Shown here piece by piece: positions 7,375 to 13,744 of a DNA stretch of 13,744 bases; position 1 is the first letter of the stretch, and every line of letters begins with the position of its first letter. The stretch spans positions 1 to 13,744 of the forward strand of contig JARFPW010000194.1 in the NCBI GenBank assembly GCA_029288095.1, read 5' to 3'. The notes under the pieces were generated by a model. The model was not told the DNA's origin. It worked only from the letters and a program-made list of their open reading frames with translations, and ran no database searches. A program made the translations under genes and the position numbers. The DNA comes from Gemmatimonadota bacterium (GTDB taxonomy: Bacteria; Gemmatimonadota; Gemmatimonadetes; Palauibacterales; Palauibacteraceae).

Positions 7375-8652
7375 CTACGTCCCCAGTGGAAGCAGGAGTC
7401 GAAACGACGCTCCGGATGCGACAGTGGTGTCGGCCTCGATCGTCCCGCCCATGCCTTCTATCAACCGGGCAGATACTGCAAGGCCCAGGCCGGTGCCGCG
7501 TCCTGGCTCTTTCGTCGTGAAGAAGGGCTCGAACAGGCGTGTCGCGGCATCTGCGGACAATCCGGGACCGTTGTCTACCACGGTGAGGACGACGGCCTCG
7601 TCGCCCGGCTTCAGTGCCTGCTGCGGACCCGGATCGAGAGCGCCCTCGAAGCGTCGCAGATGGGAGTAGTCCGTCCCCTCCGGGTCGCTCGCGCGGCGAC
7701 GGCGAGCTTCGGCCGGTGAACGGCCCACCCTGGCCGTACGCGTGGTGATCCGAATCGTGCCGCGGGCACCAGTTTCTTCGATCGCATCCGACGCATTCAG
7801 CAAAAGGTTGACCAGTACCTGCTCGAGTTGGTGGGGATCGGCGCGGACCGGAGGCAAACCGTCCGAGAGATCGGTCTCTACGTCTGCCGACTTGAACCTC
7901 CCTTGCAGCGTCATCATCTGGACGGTTCGTGCTGCGACTTCGTTGATGTCCACTTCGCTCGTCGAGGCCGCTTTCGGGCGGGCGAATTCGAGGAGACCCC
8001 GGACTATTCGATCGATTCGGTTCGCCTCGTAGACGATACCCTGGAGCCACTCGGGTTCCGCCGGGTCGTCCTTCCGCCCCAGCGCGGCGTACCCGATAAT
8101 CGCGCCCAGTGGGTTACCCACTTCGTGCGCAACGCCTGCGGCGAGACGTCCGATCGACGCGAGCTTTTCTGCGCGCACGAGGCGCATGCGGGCGTCAGAC
8201 AGCGCGCGATTGGTCGCGTCCAATGACTCGATGTTGTGAGCCAGCTCCGTCTGATTTCGAATGAGCGATCCGGCCATCGTATTGACGGCTTTAGCGAGGC
8301 GATCAAGCTCCGCAGTATCAGACCCGGTCAGGCGGTGGGCTTCGTCTCCCGACGCGATTCTCTCGGCTCCGTGCACCATGCCCTCGACGGGTTCTAGAAC
8401 GAATCGAGACAGCCGTTGATCGGCCAGCAGGTAGACGAGCAGGATATCGGCTACGATCACGACCGCGACGCTAACACCGAGCAGGCGAGGCGGAAGCTCG
8501 AACTGCAGCCCGATGTAGACCGTGATCGCGACGGCAAACAGGGCCAGAAACAGCAGGATGAGCATCCCCCCTAGAAGCCGAAACCGGAGCGACGACGCCC
8601 GACCCCTGGCCTTTCTCGTACCCTGCTCCTCGATCTGATCCAGTTGACTCAT
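7375..8652 (-). CDS. Membrane histidine kinase, partner of the NtrC-type regulator
   Basis: Inner-membrane sensor kinase, 425 residues. Two transmembrane helices (about 28-49 and 57-76) are separated by only about seven residues, so there is no periplasmic sensor domain. A HAMP segment (78-130) and a helical linker follow. The H-box LAAGVAHEVGNPLGAIIGY places the phosphorylated His at 176. The ATPase domain has the N-box NLLLNASDA (Asn286), DNGPGL (360-365), LFEPFFTTK (373-381) and GTGLGLAV (386-393). Between the N-box and DNGPGL there is an unusual insertion of about 40 residues (309-352), Arg-rich and then acidic. The ZraS/AtoS/NtrB-like core agrees with its pairing with an NtrC-type regulator. 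The signal is probably sensed in the membrane or through the HAMP region. The ATG at 8652 has no strong ribosome site. It is the first gene of the minus-strand series and is divergent from the lipoprotein gene. Confidence 0.94.
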   Translation of the reverse strand: MSQLDQIEEQGTRKARGRASSLRFRLLGGMLILLFLALFAVAITVYIGLQFELPPRLLGVSVAVVIVADILLVYLLADQRLSRFVLEPVEGMVHGAERIASGDEAHRLTGSDTAELDRLAKAVNTMAGSLIRNQTELAHNIESLDATNRALSDARMRLVRAEKLASIGRLAAGVAHEVGNPLGAIIGYAALGRKDDPAEPEWLQGIVYEANRIDRIVRGLLEFARPKAASTSEVDINEVAARTVQMMTLQGRFKSADVETDLSDGLPPVRADPHQLEQVLVNLLLNASDAIEETGARGTIRITTRTARVGRSPAEARRRRASDPEGTDYSHLRRFEGALDPGPQQALKPGDEAVVLTVVDNGPGLSADAATRLFEPFFTTKEPGRGTGLGLAVSARLIEGMGGTIEADTTVASGASFRLLLPLGT

Positions 8653-8714
8653 GGTTCGATCATATGCCGTTGCCTACAGGCTGGCCACGGCGAACCGATC
8701 CCCTGTCGGGTTGA

Positions 8715-8747
8715 CGCAACAAGTGAGGCGCCAAATCGACACTTGCG
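8715..8747. promoter_or_regulatory. Candidate enhancer-binding site (inverted repeat)
   Basis: CGCAAC-AAGTG on the left faces CACTTGCG on the right: an imperfect dyad (AAGTG/CACTT perfect, outer CGCAA/TTGCG displaced by two bases) centred near 8732. It lies about 110 bases upstream of the start predicted from the sigma-54 element, the distance usual for NtrC-family activators. Binding by the adjacent regulator is inference. Confidence 0.4.
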
Positions 8748-8816
8748 AGCCCGGTGGTGAGCGCCCAATACTCGGATAATTCGCATGGCCGTAACGGTTT
8801 ACCAACGGGGGTGCGG

Positions 8817-8834
8817 TTGGCCGTCAACTTGCTG
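8817..8834 (+). promoter_or_regulatory. Sigma-54 (-24/-12) promoter
   Basis: TTGGCCGTCAACTTGCTG has the -24 GG at 8819-8820 and the -12 GC at 8831-8832, exactly ten bases apart as the family requires. The -12 half is a full TTGC match followed by T, and the -24 half matches TTGGC. The start would be near 8844, giving a leader of about 125 bases before the lipoprotein ATG. An NtrC-family activator is encoded in the adjacent divergent operon, which supports the call. Confidence 0.65.
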
Positions 8835-8968
8835 CAATTGGCGGAGTCGGCAGCTCTGCCGTCTGATCGACAACAGAGCGGCGTATAAATAGATTGGATG
8901 TATGGGAACGCGGCCAGATTGGCCAAACACCCAGATTAGGCAACCACGAAGTACGGGAGGCACGGACA

Positions 8969-10105
8969 ATGAAGGCTCATCGATTTTGGGTAGTACTACT
9001 GGCGGCCGGTCTCTCGGCTTGTATCAGCGACAACCCGGCCGGTGTGACGCACGATGGATCGAATCCGGTTGGCGAACTTCGCGCATACCAGCTCGACAAC
9101 CTGCTGGTGGCGGATCCGGAGTTGCAGTGTGAGGTCGTGGACTTCAACGAGTTCGCTGGCGGCTCCCTGAACCCGGCACCCATCAATGTGCTGGGAGAAG
9201 TCGCCACGGTCGAGATCACCGGATGGGTGGATTCGGTCTCGGACTGCGGAACCGGTGATGTGCTGGTGTTTGACACCGGCGTTCCGAGCAGCGTAGACAA
9301 CGACCTGGTGCTGGCCGGGAACAGCGGCGGGCTCACTCTCGGCAACGTCCTGACCCACCAGTCGTGCGAGACGGACGGCGTGCCGAACAACGATCCGAAC
9401 GGGAACGACGCGGGAGACAACACGTTTATCCCCAACGACGCGGACGTGATGGACACGATGAAGTTCACGTTCCCCGCCGCCGATTGGACGATCATGAGCT
9501 TCGCGGCGCTGGATCAGGAGGACGATGGCGAGGGGATCGCTCTCGAGACGGATGGCAATCCCGCGGCCATGACGAATGGCGCGGTCAACTTCGCCGACTC
9601 GGTTGAGATCGTGATTGTGAACGTCAACTCATCCTTCAGCACGACGCTGGACTTCCTCTTCGACGGGTCCGGCGCGATCGATGATCTCGAGATCTGCAAG
9701 ATGATCGAGCGCGGCGGTGAAGGCTGCACACCGGGGTACTGGAAGCAGTCGCAGCACTTCGGTAGCTGGTCGGTTAATCCGTACACGACCACATTTGGTG
9801 ACGTGTTTCCCGCGGCCTGCGCCGTGGACAATCCGGAATTGAAGAGCGGCGACAACGTGTGCGACGTCCTGCTGCTCGAGGCACTGGCTGCCAAGGGCGG
9901 CGGAATTAACGCGCTCGCTCGTCACGCGTCTGCAGCCTGGCTGAATACGGCCTCGGTGGATTACTACTATCTGCAGGCCGAAGTGGAGACTATGGTCGCT
10001 GCCGCGTTCGAGTCGGGGATCTACTCGCTGACGAAGGACGCGCTCGCCGACGCGAACGAGGCCGGGTGCCCGTTGGCGCGGGACGAAGGCGACTGGACGC
10101 CGTAA
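8969..10105 (+). CDS. Secreted lipoprotein with acidic beta-rich region and CTPGYWK domain
   Basis: Predicted surface or periplasmic lipoprotein, 378 residues. The signal MKAHRFWVVLLAAGLSAC ends in a lipobox (LSAC) with Cys18 as lipidation site. The ATG at 8969 has GGGAGG eight bases upstream; an open extension to 8894 lacks a ribosome site. Residues about 40-240 form an acidic, Asn/Asp-rich, beta-strand-like region with VFDTGVPSSVDNDL (100-113), resembling the FDT...DxDL pattern of extracellular choice-of-anchor beta-sandwich modules. Residues 253-259 are CTPGYWK, followed by Trp/Phe-rich sequence and a helical segment (ALAAKGGGINALARHASAAWLN) ending near GCPLAR. This arrangement recurs in exported proteins of unknown function. 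Besides Cys18 there are eight cysteines, enough for four disulphides. There is no PEP-CTERM, LPXTG or similar sorting tail. It is the only gene between its sigma-54 promoter and a strong terminator, so it is probably made alone under the adjacent two-component pair. A role in matrix or cell-surface architecture is inference. Confidence 0.85.
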   Translation: MKAHRFWVVLLAAGLSACISDNPAGVTHDGSNPVGELRAYQLDNLLVADPELQCEVVDFNEFAGGSLNPAPINVLGEVATVEITGWVDSVSDCGTGDVLVFDTGVPSSVDNDLVLAGNSGGLTLGNVLTHQSCETDGVPNNDPNGNDAGDNTFIPNDADVMDTMKFTFPAADWTIMSFAALDQEDDGEGIALETDGNPAAMTNGAVNFADSVEIVIVNVNSSFSTTLDFLFDGSGAIDDLEICKMIERGGEGCTPGYWKQSQHFGSWSVNPYTTTFGDVFPAACAVDNPELKSGDNVCDVLLLEALAAKGGGINALARHASAAWLNTASVDYYYLQAEVETMVAAAFESGIYSLTKDALADANEAGCPLARDEGDWTP

Positions 10106-10120
10106 CGAAGGTAGTCTGAC

Positions 10121-10137
10121 CCGGGCATCGAGCCCGG
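10121..10137 (+). other. Small perfect hairpin after the lipoprotein gene
   Basis: CCGGGC-ATCGA-GCCCGG is a six-base-pair stem with a five-base loop, 16 bases after the lipoprotein stop. It has no T-tract. It may stabilise the 3' end of the message just ahead of the true terminator. Confidence 0.4.
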
Positions 10138-10154
10138 ATAGGATCCAAGGAAGC

Positions 10155-10193
10155 GGCGGGGTGGGAGATTCGTCTCTCACCCCGCCTTTTCTT
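10155..10193 (+). terminator. Rho-independent terminator of the lipoprotein gene
   Basis: A 14-base-pair stem (GGCGGGGTGGGAGA / TCTCTCACCCCGCC, one G-T pair) with a TTCG tetraloop is followed by TTTTCTT. This is a textbook intrinsic terminator about 50 bases after the stop codon. Confidence 0.9.
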
Positions 10194-10476
10194 GCAACAC
10201 TCATTTGTTGTTCCCCAGCCACGCTATCCTCTTACAGGGCCTCCCGGATCGGCCCATCCAACCTCCCCAAATCCGCCATATAGTGCGATAATCTATATAA
10301 ATCACAATATTTCCAGGGATATGATCTGTAAAATATAACATAATGTGTGATTTGTGGTTTATCTGTTGACGTTCGCACGCCTTTTGCGTAGGATGGCGGG
10401 CGTCCGAGAGAACCCGGTCGCACGAGGCAGGTGAATCGCCGGCGGCCCATACACGAGTTGGAGAGAGGTTTTGCTG
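10194..10476 (+). promoter_or_regulatory. AT-rich upstream region of glnA
   Basis: Together with the end of the lipoprotein gene this is a 371-base gap without a credible gene. The 100 bases from 10271 to 10370 contain 31 G/C, far below the surroundings. The stretch holds inverted repeats ATATAG/CTATAT (10278-10283, 10293-10298) and AAATCACA/TGTGATTT (10299-10306, 10346-10353), and the palindrome ACAT-A-ATGT (10338-10346). It ends at the glnA promoter. It looks like an UP element plus operators, and would suit nitrogen-responsive control of glnA, but no known regulator's site is recognised. Confidence 0.5.
10366..10394 (+). promoter_or_regulatory. Sigma-70 type promoter of glnA
   Basis: TTGACG (10366-10371) and TAGGAT (10389-10394) are separated by exactly 17 bases. 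The -35 matches five of six consensus bases, and the -10 keeps the key T, A and T. AT-rich DNA lies directly upstream. Transcription would start near 10401, leaving a leader of about 75 bases. Confidence 0.7.
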
Positions 10477-11886
10477 ATGACTCCCGATTCCCTGTTCGCC
10501 GCGCCTCGAGAGCACGTCGAAACGACCCGTTACTCCCATTACGGCGCGAAGCTGGCAGAGTCGCCGGATCCCAAGGGCCTGCTAGAGATTTGCCGGGCGC
10601 TGAACGTGCGCTTTCTGCGACTCACGTTCACGGACATCCTGGGCCATACCAAGAACGTCGAGGTACCGGCCTCTCAGTTCCAGAAGGCACTCGAGGGCGA
10701 GATCATGTTCGACGGGTCCTCGATCAAGGGCTTCGTCCGGATCGAAGAGAGCGACATGCTCCTGAAGCCCGATCTCTCGACCTTTCGAATTTTTCCATGG
10801 GGTGACCCTGAAGCTCGGGTAGCTCGCCTGATTTGCGACGTGTGGAACACCGATGAGACGCCGTTTGCAGGCGACCCGAGGCTGGTCCTGAAGAACGTGG
10901 TGGGCGAGGCGGCCGAGCTCGGGTACACGATGAACGCCGGCGTCGAGGCAGAGTTCTTCCTCTTTCACAAGGACGAGACAGGAGCCGCGACTACGATCAC
11001 CCACGATGCGGCCGGCTACTTCGACCTGACGCCTGTCGACCTGGGCGAGAAGGCGAGACGGATGATCGTGAACGACCTCGAGGCGATGGGATTCGAGGTC
11101 GAGGCCGCCCATCACGAGGTCGCACCGGGACAGCACGAGATCGATTTCAAGTACGCCGACGCGCTGAGGACGGCCGACGATCTCACGACATTCCGGTTCA
11201 TCGTCAGAAACGCCGCTCTCGCCCACGGCCTTCACGCCACGTTCATGCCGAAGCCGATCTTCGGCCAGAACGGATCGGGGATGCATACTCACCAGTCGTT
11301 GTTCAAGAACGGAGAGAACGCCTTCTTCGATCCTGACGGCGAATTCCAACTGTCGGACAGCATGCGGTGGTACATCGGCGGCCTGAAGAAGCACGCACGG
11401 GCACTGGCGGCCGTCACGAACCCTCTGGTCAATAGCTTCAAGCGGCTCGTGCCAGGCTACGAGGCGCCTGTCGACATCGCCTGGTCGCACAAGAACAGGT
11501 CTCCGATGATTCGGGTACCGGATCGCCGGGGTATCGGAACACGCGTGGAGTTCCGCATGCCGGATCCCAGCTGCAATCCCTACCTGGCGTTGGCGGTGCA
11601 GTTGGCCGCCGGACTCGACGGGATCCGCAATCAGATCGACGCGGGACCGCCGATGGACGTCAACGTCTGGGAACTCAATGATTCCGAGCGAGCGAAACAC
11701 CAGATCGAGAGCCTGCCGGCGAATCTCGGGGAGGCGATAGATGAGCTGGAGAAGAGTGCCTTCATGAGAGAGACATTGGGCGACCACGTATTCAACAACT
11801 TCGTTTCAGCCAAGAAGCGGGAGTGGTCGGCCTACATTTCTCAGGTGACAAGCTGGGAAGTCGAGCGCTACCTGACTTCATACTGA
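10477..11886 (+). CDS. glnA: Glutamine synthetase, type I alpha
   Basis: Cytoplasmic dodecameric enzyme that makes glutamine from glutamate, ammonia and ATP. It has 469 residues and closely follows the Bacillus-type enzyme: FTDILGHTKNVEVP (51-64), FDGSSIKGFVRIEESDM (78-94), AEFFLF, HHEVAPGQHEIDFKYADA, HATFMPKPIFGQNGSGMH, NSFKRLVPGYEAPV, NRSPMIRVP and RVEFRMPDPSCNPYLA. Where GSI-beta enzymes have the adenylylated Tyr (NLYDLP-like), this protein reads NVWELNDSE, and the beta-type insertion is missing, so adenylylation control is not expected. Arg88 in KGFVRIEES matches the Arg used in feedback inhibition of Bacillus-type enzymes. A 20-25 residue N-terminal extension precedes the usual start of the fold. 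I chose ATG 10477, eight bases after GGAGAGAGG; the in-frame TTG at 10471 is too close to that site. It is probably monocistronic and converges with the glutamate dehydrogenase gene. Confidence 0.97.
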   Translation: MTPDSLFAAPREHVETTRYSHYGAKLAESPDPKGLLEICRALNVRFLRLTFTDILGHTKNVEVPASQFQKALEGEIMFDGSSIKGFVRIEESDMLLKPDLSTFRIFPWGDPEARVARLICDVWNTDETPFAGDPRLVLKNVVGEAAELGYTMNAGVEAEFFLFHKDETGAATTITHDAAGYFDLTPVDLGEKARRMIVNDLEAMGFEVEAAHHEVAPGQHEIDFKYADALRTADDLTTFRFIVRNAALAHGLHATFMPKPIFGQNGSGMHTHQSLFKNGENAFFDPDGEFQLSDSMRWYIGGLKKHARALAAVTNPLVNSFKRLVPGYEAPVDIAWSHKNRSPMIRVPDRRGIGTRVEFRMPDPSCNPYLALAVQLAAGLDGIRNQIDAGPPMDVNVWELNDSERAKHQIESLPANLGEAIDELEKSAFMRETLGDHVFNNFVSAKKREWSAYISQVTSWEVERYLTSY

Positions 11887-11906
11887 CCGGGACTGTAGCA
11901 CCCAGG

Positions 11907-11939
11907 GGCGGCCGGCGTCGGTTTACGGCGCTGGCCGCC
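11907..11939. terminator. Possible shared terminator hairpin between convergent genes
   Basis: GGCGGCCGGCG and CGCTGGCCGCC form an 11-base-pair stem with one G-T pair and an 11-base loop, spanning the 36-base gap after glnA and the last codons of the dehydrogenase gene. It is followed on the plus strand by ATCCGTTTT, a weak T-run. It could end glnA transcription, but it lacks a proper T-tract in either direction. Confidence 0.4.
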
Positions 11940-13744
11940 ATCCGTTTTGGCCTTCGTTGCCGTTGCCGTTGCCGTTGCCAATTCCGTTGCCAGGGCCGCC
12001 CGCCCACGCACCGCATTCCTCACGGATCGCATGGAATTCCACCATCAGTGCGGGAATGCGGGGCCTTCCGTCCTCCTTCAGTTCCTCGATCAGCTCGCCG
12101 ATTCGCTTGAGGCCGTCTCCGCACCGATGCGTGAACGCTTCGAGAGGCTGCTCCGAATCCGCGTCGGGCCCGGTGAGCAGGTGCCGCACGATTTGTGTTC
12201 GCACCGACTCGAGCTCCAACGCCAGAGACCTCGCAGCCCTGAGCTCCCATGGATCGCCGGAGGTGGCAGCCTCCAGGCGCTCCTGCAACCACGAGAAGTC
12301 GATGATGCCCACCAGGCCGAAGTAGATTCCGCCGACTCTAGATGCCTGGATGTCTTCGCGGCGCGCCAGGGCGGCCACCGGCAGCAATCCATCCACGTAG
12401 TCGAGTGCCACGAGCCTGTGTGCCAGGTCATCGCTCATGCCTTCCATTTGATACATGCCGACGCGCTGGTCGACTTCCTGGCGCTTGCGATCCGACAGGT
12501 GCTCGATCAGCGAGGCTGCGAGCACGCTCACCGATGAGCCATATGACTCGATCAGGACCTCCGGGTCTCCGGTCAGGTCCTCGTTGGCCAACAGCCAGCG
12601 CGTTGCCCGGTCGAGCGCTTCACCCACGACGAGCAACCATTGCGCCTGCACTCCGGCAGGGACCTTGAGGTCGAGCCCGTGGATACCGTCGATGGTCTCT
12701 GCCGCATTCGAGGCAGAGCAGGCTACGTACCATGCCTTCAGGACCCGGGACGGCTGCTTTCCGGTGTCACGCGCGAGCTGGACGAGCGTCGCACCGCCCA
12801 TCGTGTCGACAGCCAGGTTGGTGAGGCGACTGCAGGCGATATGTGCTCCGAGTCGGTGGGCCGCGAGCGCTTCGTCACCGACCGTTTCGATGACCCCAGC
12901 CGGAAAGTAGCCGCGGGTCAGGGCCCGGATACTCGACCCATCAATCTCCCCTGACGCCAGAAGGTTGGTCTTGAGGTACTGTTTCGAGTAGGCGAGCAGG
13001 ACGGCGAGCTCGGGTCGCGTCAGCACGGGCTGTCCCAGTCTCTCTCGCTCGAACAGGTCTTCGGTGGACGGCAACAGCTCCATCTTCCGGTCCAGCAGGC
13101 CGGTTCGTACGAGTTCAGTCAGCGCCTGCCGGAATACCTCCGGACGCTCGCTCACTCGAAATGCGTCCAGCGTCACGGCCAGGCTTTGTCTGTAGCTGTT
13201 CCTCAGAACGCGCCGGGCTACGTCGTCTTCGACCGCAACCAGCAATCCGTCTCGATCTTCGTCGGCGAGGGCGCCAAGTTCTATCGCTGCGCTGAGCAGG
13301 ATCTTGATGTTCACCTCGTGGTCCGACGTATCGACTCCGGCGGAGTTGTCCAGCGCATCCGTGTTGCATCTGCCGCCTGCAAGAGAGAACTCCACGCGGG
13401 CACGCTGGGTCAGCCCGAGGTTGCCACCCTCTCCTATGACCCGGCACCGCAAATCGGCCGCGTTCACACGCACAGCGTCCGTTCCGGGATCTCCGACCTG
13501 GGCGTGCGTTTCCGTTTCGGCCTTTACGTAGGTTCCGATCCCACCGTTCCACAGCAGGTCTACCGGCGCCGTGAGGATCGCCTGGATCAGCGCGTTACCA
13601 TTGAGTTCGGTCGCGTCTATGCCTAGCCGAGCCCGTACCGGCTCGGAAATCGGAATCCGCTTGGCGCCGCGCTCGAAGACGCCGCCGCCCTCGCTGATCA
13701 GCGCGCCGTCATAATCCTGCCAGCTTGATCCCGGAAGGTCGAAC
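11923..13744 (-). CDS. Large NAD-dependent glutamate dehydrogenase, C-terminal part
   Basis: C-terminal 606 residues of a bacterial NAD-glutamate dehydrogenase of the 160-180 kDa class (about 1,600 residues), which oxidatively deaminates glutamate to 2-oxoglutarate and ammonia. The frame is open from the right edge, so the N-terminal regulatory and main catalytic parts lie outside. Near the visible start it reads FERGAKRIPISEPVRARLGIDATELNGNALIQAILTAPVDLLWNGGIGTYVKAETETHAQVGDPGTDAVRV, then GEGGNLGLTQRARVEFSLAGGRCNTDALDNSAGVDTSDHEVN, both hallmarks of this family. The rest is the mostly helical C-terminal domain. The protein ends in a low-complexity tail with alternating Gly and Asn. A Met-first reading at 13473 is only an internal GTG codon. 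It converges with glnA, placing glutamate synthesis and breakdown side by side. Confidence 0.95.
   Translation of the reverse strand, partial: FDLPGSSWQDYDGALISEGGGVFERGAKRIPISEPVRARLGIDATELNGNALIQAILTAPVDLLWNGGIGTYVKAETETHAQVGDPGTDAVRVNAADLRCRVIGEGGNLGLTQRARVEFSLAGGRCNTDALDNSAGVDTSDHEVNIKILLSAAIELGALADEDRDGLLVAVEDDVARRVLRNSYRQSLAVTLDAFRVSERPEVFRQALTELVRTGLLDRKMELLPSTEDLFERERLGQPVLTRPELAVLLAYSKQYLKTNLLASGEIDGSSIRALTRGYFPAGVIETVGDEALAAHRLGAHIACSRLTNLAVDTMGGATLVQLARDTGKQPSRVLKAWYVACSASNAAETIDGIHGLDLKVPAGVQAQWLLVVGEALDRATRWLLANEDLTGDPEVLIESYGSSVSVLAASLIEHLSDRKRQEVDQRVGMYQMEGMSDDLAHRLVALDYVDGLLPVAALARREDIQASRVGGIYFGLVGIIDFSWLQERLEAATSGDPWELRAARSLALELESVRTQIVRHLLTGPDADSEQPLEAFTHRCGDGLKRIGELIEELKEDGRPRIPALMVEFHAIREECGAWAGGPGNGIGNGNGNGNEGQNGWRPAP
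11956..11991 (+). repeat. Hexanucleotide tandem repeat in the dehydrogenase tail
   Basis: GTTGCC is repeated four times without a break (11956-11979), followed by a variant AATTCC and one more GTTGCC (11986-11991). On the coding minus strand it gives Gly-Asn repeats (GNGIGNGNGNGN). Because the unit is six bases, changes in copy number would lengthen or shorten the tail without a frameshift. Confidence 0.85.

Larger units (their letters stand above)
8653..8968. promoter_or_regulatory. Divergent regulatory region between kinase and lipoprotein genes
   Basis: These 316 bases lack a convincing gene. They carry the sigma-54 element at 8817-8834, an inverted repeat at 8715-8747, a second small palindrome CCGT-A-ACGG at 8789-8797, a TATAAA hexamer at 8884-8889 and a ribosome site GGGAGG at 8955-8960. 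The kinase operon must also be transcribed leftwards from here, but I see no good minus-strand promoter. Confidence 0.6.

Noticed and set aside
7358..8050. Upstream extension of the NtrC-type regulator frame (231 residues before MKILVIEDD)
   Set aside because: It lies wholly inside the histidine kinase gene on the same strand in another frame, has no domain, and the receiver domain starts cleanly at 7357.
8660..8926. 88-codon minus-strand frame just upstream of the kinase, which could be a small leader gene
   Set aside because: It begins with TTG and no ribosome site, has no recognisable features, and runs across the sigma-54 promoter region.
8969..10105. Exosortase / PEP-CTERM substrate
   Set aside because: The protein has a lipobox and ends in GCPLARDEGDWTP without a PEP motif, membrane helix and basic tail; no exosortase gene is visible.
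10201..10539. 112-codon minus-strand frame across the AT-rich region
   Set aside because: It overlaps the glnA promoter and start, its composition changes with local base content, and there is no ribosome site or domain.
10582..11787. 401-codon open frame antisense to glnA
   Set aside because: Typical mirror frame of a GC-rich gene; glnA is unmistakable and the antisense protein resembles nothing recognisable.
10477..11886. Adenylylated GSI-beta enzyme
   Set aside because: The tyrosine position reads NVWELN and the beta-type insertion is missing; the sequence follows the GSI-alpha pattern.
1..13744. Mobile element, CRISPR array, tRNA or rRNA
   Set aside because: No transposase or integrase, no regularly spaced repeats, and no cloverleaf or rRNA-like stretch was seen on either strand.

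Overview
The window is GC-rich DNA, apart from one AT-rich patch near 10.3 kb. It appears to come from a diderm bacterium: it carries a Wza-type polysaccharide export protein with a signal peptide, a lipoprotein with a clean lipobox, a sigma-54 type activator, a Bacillus-like GSI-alpha glutamine synthetase and a very large NAD-glutamate dehydrogenase. Gemmatimonadota or a neighbouring phylum would fit, but this is an impression and not a demonstrated assignment. I see no tRNA, rRNA, CRISPR array, transposase or integrase.

Left part (1-8652): an exopolysaccharide / cell-surface locus. A truncated asnB-type amidotransferase (1-1345, minus) runs off the left edge. A VanZ-like membrane protein (1421-2632, plus) diverges from it and ends convergently inside the tail of a low-molecular-weight tyrosine phosphatase gene. 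From 8652 down to 2489 the minus strand carries six genes in one direction: a histidine kinase with almost no periplasmic sensor, an NtrC-type sigma-54 activator, a Wza-like export protein, a bacterial sugar transferase, a protein with a pseudo-receiver plus degenerate GGDEF domain, and the tyrosine phosphatase. This reads as a control pair followed by exopolysaccharide initiation, export and tuning genes. The co-polymerase/tyrosine kinase, flippase and polymerase are not in the window.

Middle (8653-10193): a 316-base regulatory gap divides the histidine kinase from a plus-strand gene for a secreted, cysteine-rich lipoprotein with an acidic beta-rich region and a CTPGYWK domain. The gap contains a good sigma-54 -24/-12 element and, about 110 bases upstream of its predicted start, an inverted repeat placed like an enhancer-binding site. 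The simplest reading is that the adjacent kinase/activator pair switches on this lipoprotein gene, perhaps together with the polysaccharide. A strong rho-independent terminator closes the gene.

Right part (10194-13744): nitrogen metabolism. An unusually AT-rich stretch with several inverted repeats and a sigma-70-type promoter precedes glnA (GSI-alpha, without the adenylylation tyrosine). glnA converges with the 3' part of a large NAD-dependent glutamate dehydrogenase gene that runs off the right edge and ends in a Gly-Asn repeat tail encoded by a hexanucleotide repeat.

The most interesting items are the local sigma-54 circuit, the doubly degenerate receiver/GGDEF protein, the lipoprotein family, and the VanZ protein with a large extra domain.
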